Assembly (NCBI GenBank): GCA_024811115.1
Contig: JAKOGH010001045.1
Coordinates: 1 to 17,569, forward strand
Direction: 5' to 3'
DNA: 17,569 bases
From: Terana coerulea
Taxonomy: Eukaryota; Basidiomycota; Agaricomycetes; Polyporales; Phanerochaetaceae
Made by a program: the position numbers and the translations under genes. Shown here in pieces: positions 1-9,536 of the stretch. The first letter of the stretch is position 1. Every line of letters starts with the position of its first letter. The notes below the pieces were generated by a model that was given only the letters and a program-made list of their open reading frames with translations, ran no database searches and was not told the DNA's origin.

Positions 1-1630
1 CACAATATCCCTGATTGCAGTCAACCACTGTCCCTCGGGCAACCCGTGGCACCTATAGAACTTCAGGTCACTAATCGCCCTCCCCGTGCTCGCCCTGTAG
101 GCCAGCACGCTTTTGAGCCAGTGGTGGACGCAGTACTCGCTGCACGGGCTATCGTTGCTGCAAGTCGCGGCGTGGCAGGCGATGAACACCGCCTTGCGCA
201 GGCTCGGAAGTGTTGTGCTCTGGCGTCGGGGTCCCCGAGCAGCACGCCCGTGTTACCCATCGAGCACCAGGCGGCGTCGAGCTTGGTGACGTTCGGTAGC
301 GCCGCGACGGCGTCGAACACGGCCAGGACGTCGTCGTCCGTGTCTTCATGCGGCCCCGTGACACAGAGGTGCTGCACGCCTGAGAGGTCGAGCGCGCCCA
401 GGATCGTGAGCGTGAGCGTCGCGACCCGAGGTGTACTATATACAAGGTTTGGATCGACTGTCATCCGACCGTTTATAGTCAGCTACGGAGACTAGAGGTG
501 TACGTAGAGACATGGGGCCGCGTCGGCCTCGGAGTATCCAAGAACTTGAAGCCGCATCGACTCCTCGTTGTAGTCAAAATCAAGCTTGGAGATCGAGTGG
601 GAGTGCCCGTTGTACACGAGCTTTGAGGCGACTTCACGCAGTGCTGCGGCCGTGCCGTCGTCATGTGCAAAGTCGTCTGGGCCGAATTGAACACGCACAG
701 ATGGCGGGTATTCGAGGTGTTGCAGAAGTTGCACGCAATCCATAATTCTGCCTCCAAGAGTCACTTGCCGCAAGCGGGGAGCGACACCAGTACTGCGTCC
801 CTGGTAGCCTGTGGCACAGGCGCAGCAAATGCGCAGTCTATTCCCAGAACCTCGAGATTGGAAAGAGAGGACAAACTCTGCAAAACAACGTGGATTGTGG
901 GGTCTGCATACTCCTCAAACCCCAGGTCCTCTGGGATTCGATTCATATTGAGGTGCGTAAGCGATGAGGCACACATCGTGCCTAACCTCGACCAGGCTGT
1001 GTGGGAGGCTACCAGTTCCGCAAGGTGAAGGTTGGGGCGTGGAGAAGATCAAAGACCCCCAGTTCATCAGTCGTCATCTCAAAACAGCGACAGGGGTCAG
1101 GTGTAGAGTGCGGAGTTGAGGGGCATATATAAGAGCGGGGAGGTGATTTTTCAGATTGTGCAGCTCGGAAGGCCATCCGGACAGATCAAGCGAACGAAGT
1201 CTGTGCCCGGCCTGCATTATAGGAACAAGCTGTTCGGTCTTGATTACGACCTCGCAGTCATATTCGTCGACATCGTCGAATAGAAAGCATTGTGAATCAA
1301 CATACAAGAGACAATCGCCTGATCGTTGGATTGATGCCTGGATGTAGCCCGGATGACATGGGAGGGTAATTCGGGTCCATAACATCGCACTCCCGAGCGC
1401 CATCTCTCTCCATTTCCGACAGACATGGGTGATCCAAGTCCACTGGGCAGCATTTCTCCAATAATACGGAGGAGACTGGGAGTGAACTGGCCCTGGCCAT
1501 CATGTCGACTGGGCACAGTACTGAAACACCGTCCAGGGAGGACTTCGTGCGGAAGACGGCTAACAAAAGCACGATTATTCATTTCTCTGCGAGTTTCGCT
1601 TTCTTCCGCACTGAGTGCCTCATAGCCCAT
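1..1630 (-). pseudogene. F-box/LRR protein, broken and cut by the window edge (FBX-1)
   Basis: F-box proteins bind Skp1 through the N-terminal F-box and recruit substrates to SCF ubiquitin ligases through the following repeats. The start chosen is the ATG at 1630, because the F-box (RLPHEVL) follows about 23 residues later. Next come WITHVCRKWRE-like and LGSAMLWTRITLPCHPG-like segments, typical of the basidiomycete family, then LRR-like stretches (LRSLDLSGW, LEVLGIDC, RQVTLGG, TKLDAAWC). The last readable part, KFYRCHGLPEGQWLTAIRDI, runs off the left edge, so the C terminus is missing. The frame is broken at about 1536-1541, 1081-1085, 1028-1034, 771-778 and 228-238. There is an in-frame TGA at 1500-1502, and two TAG codons at 492-494 and 483-485, which could instead be a pair of shifts. 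This is the densest damage in the window. I call it a pseudogene, but sequence error cannot be excluded. The family assignment is firm; the gene's status is not. Confidence 0.6.
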
Positions 1631-1710
1631 TCTGAGCTGAGCCTCGCGCGGCGGAGCCTACTCAGCGTTAGCTTTTTCTTGCCAAACTGAGTAAAGATAT
1701 GGGCATGAGT

Positions 1711-2000
1711 GAGTTTGTACGTACTTTCTTCCAGGTCCAATTCCCTTAAGCTTTCTAGAGATATATCGTATGCCTATAGTCCGCGAAGAAGCGAGAGGGC
1801 TGAAGAGAATGAGCGTCGACTCTGTCTTATCTTCATAAGTAAGGAAGCGGTACAAGACCCAGTCTGCACGTACTTTCTTTTGAGACAAGTCCCTGTGCTC
1901 TCGAGAGACACGTACTACGCCGGAAGTCTGTGAAAGGAGTGAGAGAGTTGAGATTCGAGAAGGATGAGCCCAAGTAGCGACGCTCTGATTTCTGAGACTC
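1711..2000. repeat. Diverged ~150-bp direct repeat, two units
   Basis: Two units of roughly 140-150 bp follow one another, the first from about 1714 and the second from about 1863. Both share the 11-mer CGTACTTTCTT (1720-1730 and 1869-1879). They then follow the same order: a CAAxTCCC-like block, a TCT(A/C)GAGAGA-like block, a GTAxxxC block, a purine-rich GAAGxAGxGAGAG stretch, and a CGAC..TCTG block. Similarity was judged by eye; identity is moderate and there are small gaps. On the minus strand the region reads open for 116 codons with a faint internal repeat (STLxL), but no known domain is visible. It lies directly upstream of FBX-1 and may be a duplicated promoter stretch. Confidence 0.45.
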
Positions 2001-2289
2001 ACCGCCACAAAATCCCATCAGTCTTCATATAGAAGGTCGCTCGCACGCTTTACCCAGCCCTCATCGCCTGAAGCTTGTCATAGTTCACGCGTTCCCGCCC
2101 GAATGTTTCTTTCAGCCTTCAGTGCAGAATCAAGAGTTGCATCATACATACAGATCGTCTGCGCAACATTTTATCTCACACGTCCAAATCCTCCTGACTG
2201 TCAAATTCAATAAAGAGGGTTCAAACTTCAAGAACTATATGATAATACATGAGAAATATACAGCATTCAAGAACCGTGGCACTTGGTAC
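2001..2289. other. Intergenic region, 3' side of FBX-2
   Basis: No gene was seen here. The stretch contains a TATA-like CTTCATATAGAAGG at about 2022-2035, which read on the minus strand could serve FBX-1. An AT-rich segment at about 2200-2275 (with AATAAA on the plus strand and several TATA/ATAT runs) is a plausible 3' untranslated and polyadenylation region for the minus-strand FBX-2. Open frames here are short and lack recognisable features. Confidence 0.4.
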
Positions 2290-4040
2290 TCATTCATCTC
2301 CCGGAGATTCGCCCTCTGGCCCAGAGGACCAGGCTTCCGTCTCGCCGTAGTTGGTAACGAGGATATTTGGCACTACCTGCTGCAATTGACGAAGGTGGTT
2401 TGTGTCATACGCAAAGCCGTCGCAGTCCACCAGGTCGAGGTGTGTGAGCCCCAGACCCGCACGGGAGCGGCACCGCAAAAGATCCTGCAGTCTGCGAGAC
2501 AGGTCATCGCCGTCCAACTCAATGTCATCCTCGGCCTTGATGATGCTGAGCTTCAAGCGGTTCAGCAGGGGTAGTGGAGATGCCTGGCCCGCAGTCTCCC
2601 CAAGCGCAGCCTCGATGCAACGGAAATCGTTGGTCGTGAAGTGGATCGTGTGGATGCTCTTGAAACTTTGAAGGGATCGAAACGACCGCGCTGCAACTCT
2701 TTCAAGGTTGATGACCAACTGGACCTCCTGGACGTGGTCGAGATGCAGCCGTTCTAAGAAGGTGTCTAGGACGAAGGTGGTCGTGCTGAACGAGAGGAAG
2801 AATTGCGCTGACTCTTCTTCTCCGATCGGTGTATTGCTAGTAAATCCTTGGATGGTCCACCCCGACCCGTATATCGATTGACCGCCATAACAAATCTTGA
2901 GACCCGTCAGTAGCTTGGCTCCTTCTTCGCTTTCCGCCGTGAGCCTGGACGCAATTGCTAACACTTCATCGGCGTCGCCGCCCTCTCCGTCGGAGTCGTC
3001 TTGTGGATCCGCCTGCAATAGCCTGCACCTAACATCGGCGGAGGGAGGGTACTGGACATGTTTCAACAGCTGCATGGCATGAGAAAGACCATGTCGTAAA
3101 GTGAAGTGTCGGAGATCGGGGAGCACCTACGCTCGAGGTTTCTGGATGTACAGGCCAGTCGGGATCAAATTGGCACGCGATATCGAGGGTCTGTAGGCGG
3201 GGTAAAGCCCGCAGGCTTTCCAATAGAGAACGAGGGATGGCGGTTCATCCATGTCGTCAAGATTTATCTCGAGGTGGGTGAGGGCAGGGCACTTCTCCGC
3301 AAGTTTGGCCCATATCCCGTTCGTACCGAGGTGCGCACTATTCGCAGATTGGGTGCGTCCAAAATGCTAAGCAGTTCGCATGCGCTGTTTTCCATCCCAG
3401 AAGAGCCGAGATCCACAGTGTGCAGAACATCGGCTCTCATACCCTCGGGCATCTCCGGCGATTCGAAAACGATTGGTAGAAACAGACCCAGGTAGCGGAT
3501 TCGGTGGATGTGCTCGAGGAGAAGCAAAAGGGCCTCGGTGCAATCGTCGTTATCATATATTGGGTTGGTGGCAATCTCCAATGTAAAGCTTTCGGAGCGA
3601 AGGAAGAGTTGGTGGAGGAGTTGGGGGTGGCAGGGAATAAGAATTGTGGTCCACAGCTGTGGGCACCCAAGAGCAACGTTCCTCCACTGCTGACATACGT
3701 GCGTGATGGCAGCGAACTCAGCGGTTGTCTTCCAGCCGCTACTGCCGCCCCACGACTTGGGGAGATAGTCCGTGGATAGCGTCCTGGGAGGACGCGGAGC
3801 GCAGTAGTGAAAGACCTCGACGAGGAGCTCGGTGGGCATGCGCGCAATGTTTGTATGCTCGTTCATTGTTCTTCGTATGGAGACCGAGAGGAGCTCGGGC
3901 TGGCTCGTCTGCACAGAGACTGTTGCCACGTCGATTCAGTGAGCTTCACGACCACCATTTCGTCACTACTCACTGGCTGCATCCAGGTCCTCAGGCTGCT
4001 CGTGTTCATACGTCTCGTCTCCGTCTCCGTCCTCGTCCAT
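2290..4040 (-). CDS. F-box/LRR protein, tandem copy (FBX-2)
   Basis: Likely substrate adaptor of an SCF ubiquitin ligase. Exon 1 (4040-3974, 67 nt) encodes an acidic leader beginning MDEDGDGDETYEHEQPEDLD. Intron 3973-3920 (54 nt) begins GTGAGT, ends CAG and joins in phase 1. Exon 2 runs from 3919 to the stop at 2290. The F-box is at about residues 48-70 (IARMPTELLVEVFHYCAP), followed by ITHVCQQWRNVALGCPQLW, LRR-like segments (LTHLEINL, LQTLDIAC, LRHFTLRH, LTHLDLVDC) and an acidic tail. Gene structure, order of motifs and C terminus (TNYGETEAW) match FBX-3 next door, so this is one half of a tandem duplication. The frame is interrupted at about 3315-3318, in the C-run at about 3232-3240, and at about 3124-3130. 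One, one and two missing bases would restore a frame of 566 codons plus stop, close to the 569 of FBX-3. Family call strong; intact status uncertain. Confidence 0.75.
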
Positions 4041-4246
4041 GCCCGGCGAAAAAGCCCCCAAGTTGGCCTGTGTCGATGAGTGTATATGTGAAGAGAGCTC
4101 GAGGTTTAGACGGCAAGATCATGTTAGAAGCCTACAAGCGGCTACGAGCAATGCAGGAACAAGCAGTTGCGACGCCACAAAAGCGTAGCGCCCTAATGTG
4201 GCCTTTTGCTCTCACGGTTCTGATCTGTGCGGCTGCCGTTAACTTA

Positions 4247-4994
4247 CTGTCGTTTGCAAAGCACCTGAGACAAGCGCCTTTCGGCCAAATTTGGACGTTT
4301 TGGTAGCACGGGTAACTTTCGTGTCATAGCTCACCCAATACACACCGTAGCCACTGGTTTGAGACATGTAAAGTGACCTATTTTCAATACGAAAGTGCTC
4401 GCAATGAGAACGAGAGAAATCGGCCAACTTTTGAGTGAGCTGAGTGTCCTGGACCCCCTCGACGACTTTTGAGCTGGGACGAAAGAACGGCTGAGCCGTT
4501 TTGCTTCGGATAAGCCAGGAGTAGTTTTCAAGATATTTCCGCAGGTGCAATTACTCTCAAACCGGTTCCGGTCGGATGCTATGTCCTCATGGTTCCGCTC
4601 TCAAGGGTGCATGGAGTAAGCGCCCGTGAGAGCGCAACTGCATGAGAGCACCACATCCGACCGGAACCAATTTGAGAGTGCTTGCACCTGCGGAAACATT
4701 ATAAAAACTATTCCCAACTTGTCCAAAGCAAAACGGCTCAGCCGTTCTTTCGTCCCAGCTCAAAAGTCGTCTAGGGTCTGGTGCCGGACCAGCATGTCTA
4801 GCTTGCTCAAGAATCGGTCATTTCTTCTCGTTCTTGTTGCATGCCTTTCGCATAGAAGAATAAATCATTATTCATGTCTCAACTTAGTTTCTACGATGTG
4901 TATTGGGTGAGCTACGACACGAAAGTTACCCGTGCTACCAAAACGCCCAAATTTGGCCGAGAGGCGCTTGTCTCGGGTGCTTTGCAAACGACAG
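4247..4994. mobile_element. 748-bp palindromic foldback element (MITE-like)
   Basis: The whole element is one large inverted repeat. Its left arm (about 4247-4610) is the reverse complement of its right arm (about 4621-4994), leaving a loop of only about 10 nt around 4611-4620. The outer 19 nt, CTGTCGTTTGCAAAGCACC, are identical at both ends, and the outer 100 bp differ at only about five positions. Divergence and small gaps increase towards the middle. The element is flanked on each side by TA (4245-4246 and 4995-4996), the target duplication expected of Tc1/mariner-type transposases. The wider context is TTA...TAA, so the exact boundary could shift by one base. There is no transposase, and open frames in the arms are mirror copies of each other, so it would be non-autonomous. 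The transcript would fold into a long hairpin. It sits between the promoter of FBX-2 and the 3' end of FBX-3. Confidence 0.85.
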
Positions 4995-5131
4995 TAAAGT
5001 CTGGTCTCGTTGGGCACCTCCATGTCGGGCACCACTGCAGCAAATATTATCGCATGTAGAAGAAGGGAGTCCAGAAAATACATGGGATGCGTAATAGATA
5101 TGTCGCAGCCAAGACTTACAGAGTTTGGTAC

Positions 5132-6904
5132 TTATTCTAGGTCGTCTCCCGATAAATCATCCGCCGGAGACCAAGCCTCCTTCTCGCCGTAGTTGGTAAC
5201 GGACACAGATGGTACAAGCTGCTGCAACCGACGAAGGTCATTGGCATCATAAGAAGTGCCCTCGCAGTCCACAATTTCAAGGTCCGTCAACTCTGTGCCG
5301 GTACGAGATCGGTACTCCAAGAGACGCTGCAACCTGCGCAGCAGGTCGTCCCCATCTGGGTCCGCGGGATCGAGGCCATTCTCGGCTATGATAGCGGTAA
5401 GTTTCAGAGTGCGCAGGTTTGGAAATGACGGTGCTTGGCCATCGCTCTCCCCCAGCACCACCTCCACGCAATGGAAGTCGCTAGTCTTGAAGTGGATCGT
5501 CCGGACGCTGCGGAGGCTTCGAAGTGCAGAGTACGGGCGTGTTGTAGTTCCGTCATGAGTCAGGAGTAAAAGCAACTCCTGTACGTTGTCGAGACGGAGC
5601 TGTTCGAGGAAGGCGCTGAGGACAAAGAGGCTTGAGCTTGGCACAAGCTGGAATTGAGCGGACTCGTCGTCTCCGTCAATTGGTGTGTTTTCTGTGAACC
5701 CAAGTATACGCCAATTCGTCCCATCGTATGACGTAGGGCCGTAATGAATTCTGAGACCTGTCATTGGCCTGAGCCCTTCCCCGTCCGTCGCTGTCAACCT
5801 GGATGCAATTGCAGGCACTTCGCCTGCAGCCTCCGCAACCTCCTCCTGCGTATCGGTTTCGTCTACATCTACTTGCGACAAGTTGAACCTAACATCGGTG
5901 AAACTTGGATATTGCAAGAGTTCCAGCAGGAACAGGGCGTAGGAGAGAATGCCTCGCAGGGTGAGGCGGCGAAGATCGCGGAACGAAACGTTGGGAGCTT
6001 CTGGCGGTATAGGGATGCTGTAATCGAATATACACGGGATGTCGAGGGTCTGCAGGGAGGACAAGGCCCTTAGCGTTTTTAATACAATATTGAATCCCGG
6101 CGCGTTATTGTAGCCGGATATATTGACTTCGAGATGCGTGAGGAAAGACCAATTTTGCCCGAGCGTGGTCCATATTGCGCTTCTGTCGTCAGTGCGGACT
6201 GTTCGCAGCTTAGGCGCATCCAGCACACTCAGCAATGCGGACGTGCCCTTCCCGAAAAGTTTCAAGGTGAGCAGACTCTCGGCTTTCAGGCGATCAGCAT
6301 GCTTCTGCCAGTCGTGTTGCCGCGTCTGCAGGTACAAGTCCAGGTGGCGAAGGCGGTGTGTATGTTGAAAGAGAATCGGAGGATAATTGTAGTCGTCGCC
6401 CGTCCCGACAAGGGTGTTTATGAAAACATCGAGCGGCAAACTCGCAGAGCGGCGAAGGATTTGGCGAAGGAGCCGGGGACGGCAAGGAAGGACGATTGTT
6501 GTCCACAGCTGTGGGCACCCGAGAGCGACATTCCGCCAGTGGTGGCACACATGCGTGATCACAGCCCATTCAGCGGTCGTTCTCCAACCGCCACCGCGCT
6601 CCCACAAGCTGGGTAGATAGCCCGGGAATGCCGCTCTTGGAGGACGCGGAGCGCAGTAGCGGAACACTTCAATGAGGAGTTCGATGGGCATGCGTGCGAT
6701 ATGGGCGTCGTTGTCCGTTGCTCCCTGTACAATCTGAACAACCGGGACAAGAACCTCCTGGTTCGTCTGCATTGCAACTATCACCGGGTCGAGTCAGCGA
6801 ATATGTAGCAAAACTATCTTTTCACTACTCAGGTACTCACCAGCCACCTCGACGTCACCTTGCTCCGACTCGTGCGTATGCGTCTCGTCTTCATCTACGT
6901 CCAT
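5132..6904 (-). CDS. F-box/LRR protein, tandem copy, intact (FBX-3)
   Basis: Likely SCF ubiquitin-ligase substrate adaptor and the only gene in the window with no frame break. Exon 1 (6904-6841, 64 nt) encodes an acidic leader, MDVDEDETHTHESEQGDVEV. Intron 6840-6778 (63 nt) begins GTGAGT, contains a CTGAC branch site and ends TAG. Exon 2 (6777-5132) completes a 569-residue protein. The start was chosen because the same small exon and splice phase occur in FBX-2; a start at the ATG within exon 2 would lose the leader. The F-box is near residues 48-70 (IARMPIELLIEVFRYCAP), followed by VITHVCHHWRNVALGCPQLW. LRR-like units follow: LRHLDLYL, LLTLKLFG, LTHLEVNI, LQTLDIPC, LRRLTLRG, LRTLKLTA and LTDLEIVDC. 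The C terminus is TNYGEKEAW plus an acidic tail. No transmembrane segment or signal peptide is evident. The substrate is unknown. Confidence 0.88.
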
Positions 6905-7353
6905 GACGGGAAGGAACGGCGCAAGCTGACGACGCACGCGTTCCACGGTGTCGGTGAGTAAAGGTGTTCAAGAGACGAAGTTCGAAATTTGAACGAGATC
7001 ATCATGTTGGAAGCCGACACGCGGCGTGTTACATATTAGACGCAGCAAAGCAGCGCGCCACAACGAGGCAGTGTCTGCGTGCGGCAGTTTATTCCCACGC
7101 CAATATGTAACGCCCTCACCGCAAGCTGTCACCGTTAATTTTTAAACCTACCATCGACATGCTCAAGACCAAGACATGCCTCACGACAGCTCATTTGCAC
7201 ACCACAACAGAATGAATGAAAACGTATATTCAAGACGCGATTCCAAGGTCATAAAAGGTCGTAAAGTCATCTCAAGCCCCTGCGAAGATCCAGCTGCGCA
7301 CCACCACGTTGGGGTCCCTCTCCATCTCTCCAGGTAAGCTACACATGAAGTGC
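6905..7353. other. Intergenic: FBX-3 promoter and 3' end of the Ser-rich gene
   Basis: No gene was seen. The part next to FBX-3 (6905 to about 7145) can be aligned with the DNA upstream of FBX-2 (4041-4246). Shared pieces include GATCATGTTxGAAGCC (about 4115 and 7000), GCCACAA, and a closing GCTGxxxxCCGTTAA stretch (about 4231-4243 and 7123-7138). The tandem duplication therefore included promoter DNA. The foldback element follows the shared stretch in one copy and is absent from the other. The remainder (about 7150-7353) probably holds the 3' untranslated region of the minus-strand Ser-rich gene. Confidence 0.5.
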
Positions 7354-8040
7354 TTACAGCACCATCGATGCGCCAGCAACAATGCTGCCAACGAAGGCAG
7401 CAAAGCCGACAAGCGCGCTCGACGACGGCGCGCCGAGGCCCATCGCCGCGTTCTTGTCCTTGTCGGATGCGTCCGTCGAGCTGGACGATGCGCTCGAGGA
7501 GCTCGAGGTGGCGGAGGACGACGGCGGGGCGGTGACGACGGTGAAGACGTGGCCGACGAACGAGGTCGTGATGCCGGACTGAGTCTGTGTGCCCGTCGCG
7601 AGCGTGACGACGGGGCCGCCGACGGAGGTGACCTCGACGAGGGCACGCCGTTCGATGTGATGATCGTCGCGTACGCGGACGCCGTCTGTGTGCCGAGGAT
7701 GTGGGTCGCGTCGGTGTAGACGGAGGACGCTGCAGTGGCTGCGCGTCAGCATGAACCAACGCATGCGCACGGCGCAAAGGGACATACCGGTGGCTTCGAC
7801 GAGCGCGGACTCGACGATGGAAGAGGCGGCGTGTGCAGCGGAGCCAATGGCTGAGGTGGCGTGGTTGAAGACGGACCCGACGTCGGAGGTGATGGCGTCG
7901 AACACTGCACGCCGCATCGTCAGCACTCCCATTATCCACGATAGCAAAGAAAAGCCACTCACATCCGGGTGCGGGCGCAGCGTTAACGACTGCGAGGGAG
8001 CAGCAGCAAGAGCGAGGACGACGGCGGCCTTGGAGAACAT
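7354..8040 (-). CDS. Small Ser-rich secreted protein, probably GPI-anchored
   Basis: Function unknown. There are three exons: 8040-7963, 7904-7788 and 7738-7354, with introns 7962-7905 (58 nt, GTGAGT...CAG) and 7787-7739 (49 nt, GTATGT...CAG, branch CTGAC). The N terminus MFSKAAVVLALAAA followed by AVVNAAPAPG is a classical secretion signal with an Ala-rich cleavage zone. The middle is rich in Ala, Thr and Val (VFNHATSAIGSAAHAASS). A Ser-run of about 20 residues (SSSATSSSSSASSSS) follows, then an Asp/Lys stretch and a hydrophobic C-terminal end (ALVGFAAFVGSIVAGASMVL), the pattern of GPI-anchored wall or surface proteins. Two frame breaks, at about 8000-8004 (inside the signal peptide) and 7631-7642, each fit one missing base. 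The joined frame would be about 193 residues. No catalytic motif was seen. A strong TATA box and a pyrimidine-rich leader lie upstream. Confidence 0.65.
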   Translation of the reverse strand: MFSKAAVVLALAAAPSQSLTLRPHPDVSGFSLLSWIMGVLTMRRAVFDAITSDVGSVFNHATSAIGSAAHAASSIVESALVEATGMSLCAVRMRWFMLTRSHCSVLRLHRRDPHPRHTDGVRVRDDHHIERRALVEVTSVGGPVVTLATGTQTQSGITTSFVGHVFTVVTAPPSSSATSSSSSASSSSTDASDKDKNAAMGLGAPSSSALVGFAAFVGSIVAGASMVL

Positions 8041-8219
8041 CTTGTCTTGTTTGGTGAATATACGTTGATTCGTTCAAAAAAAGTCGTTAAAGGCAAAGAG
8101 AACAGGCGTATAGCACCGGGCTAGTACGTCGAGAAGAATAGAGAAATAAAGAGGAAAGCGACGAAACCCGCGAAAGTGAAGATGAGGGTTGGGTTCCGTC
8201 CATCGTCGCCAGCTCGGGC

Positions 8220-8228
8220 TTATATATC
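8220..8228 (-). promoter_or_regulatory. TATA box of the Ser-rich secreted protein gene
   Basis: Read on the minus strand the site is GATATATAAGC, a near-consensus TATA box 180 nt upstream of the ATG at 8040. The DNA between them is pyrimidine-rich on the coding strand (about 8165 to 8105: TTTCCTCTTTATTTCTC-like), the usual look of a fungal transcription start region and leader. Inferred from sequence only. Confidence 0.6.
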
Positions 8229-9536
8229 AGGGAGGCAGAGGCATTACGTGGGCCCTGATGCGAGACGAGCACCGCCTCGCGCGTCGGGAGTGCGCAAGAA
8301 TCAGCCCCATGAGCACATGCTGTGCGCTGCACGGCAACCGCTTGCAGGCGCCCCAGATGAGACATCAAAACACCGGAGGCTGACGGTACGCGTTGGCAGC
8401 TTCCTTCATATATGTCGTGTGCCCGCGGTGACGCGATCCAGTGACCGCGGGGCAGCAAAGCGTCGTCCCGGCATTGCCTGCGCCACAAAAAGCGTTGCCC
8501 GCAGGCGTCGCGCAGAGCTGTTGACGAAGGGAGCATGATGCCAGAGCAAGCACTGGTCAGAGCCGGTGCTGGAGGCGACGTGTACAGTCGGCCAAAATCG
8601 CTCGCCTTGAAATACCTGAAACAGGAGGTGCATCTGGGGCCATCGCGTCTGTTGATGATGCTCCCAGCCCACTTGTCAACAGATGCGCATATCAATTGAT
8701 CGTCCCAGTAAACGCACCTCGAGTTGCCTGTGTTGCAGCATCCTCGCAGCCCCAGGCCCTCCAGACGAGCGTTTCACCGACCTGGAGTCAAGATCGGGTC
8801 AAGACGAGCTGATGGTCCAATACCCTTGCCCGCGCCAAACCCTAAATCAATCTAATAAAGCCAGTCAGCAGCTAGACATCACAACACTTACCGTTTACCG
8901 ACACACTGCAAAGAAATCAGAGGATCGTTGTATACGGCGGCTTCACTAGCAATAATATGTATTCTATCGACGAGCACCATCCAGCACGAATGCCAAACGA
9001 TTAGCAGGTATGTCTAAGAGTAGGGATGGACGTATGTATGCGAACAGCACTAGAGTGTACGTGTGGTAACGGTCAGGGTGGGTGTTGTACGGCGTATCAA
9101 GAGTCAAGAGGGGTCGTGATCAATGTGCAGGGGCGATTAGTCCGAGTGGGATGGGGTGTACTGTTCCGTGGGATGAGATGGTGATGACGAGGACACTGAT
9201 GCTGCGGGGGCGATAGAGAGGCGGGAGACCAAGAAGAGGAAACTGGTATAATGAGAGTCATGCAGACGTCGTTGTCGTAGCACTGCGTACGTGGCTCCGG
9301 CAGGTAGAGATGCGGGGTATGAGCGAGCGGGCGAGTATCTGCGCGTCCGAGGACGACGGGAACAGGCGGTGATAGATACAGTGGGGGGTGGTGATGAGCT
9401 GGCGAGCACGCAATGCGAATCGATGTACTTATGATACAGTGGGAATGAAACGTGATTTTCGTGAAGATCCGAGCCTGGTATGTGGAGGCATTTTTGAGGC
9501 GGCACCTGGGCCTGGGTAGACGACGGCTAACGCGCC
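8229..9536. other. Long intergenic region
   Basis: About 1.3 kb without a supported gene. The left part is presumably promoter DNA of the Ser-rich gene. A 202-codon minus-strand open frame (8695-8087) crosses that gene's TATA box and leader and has no recognisable domain, so I do not call it. A second TATA-like CATATATG is at about 8407-8414. The right part (about 9000-9536) follows the stop codon of FBX-4 and is probably its 3' untranslated region. The minus frames there are low-complexity Pro/His/Ser translations. Confidence 0.4.

Noticed and set aside
4626..4910. Open frames inside the palindromic element as a possible transposase
   Set aside because: The same short peptide appears from both arms because they are inverted copies. 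No DDE motif, helix-turn-helix or adequate length is present.
7181..8077. Long Arg/His-rich minus-strand frame (298 codons)
   Set aside because: It is a shadow frame across the spliced Ser-rich gene, starting from TTG. Only its short AVVNAAPAPG part is real and belongs to the signal-peptide region in the corrected frame.
8087..8695. 202-codon minus-strand open frame
   Set aside because: It runs through the TATA box and leader of the Ser-rich gene, has no domain-like pattern, and its composition looks like translated promoter DNA.
9097..9536. C-terminal extension of FBX-4 to 9097
   Set aside because: That frame gives Pro/His/Ser low-complexity sequence beyond the LRR region. The LRR pattern instead continues in another frame and stops at 9537.
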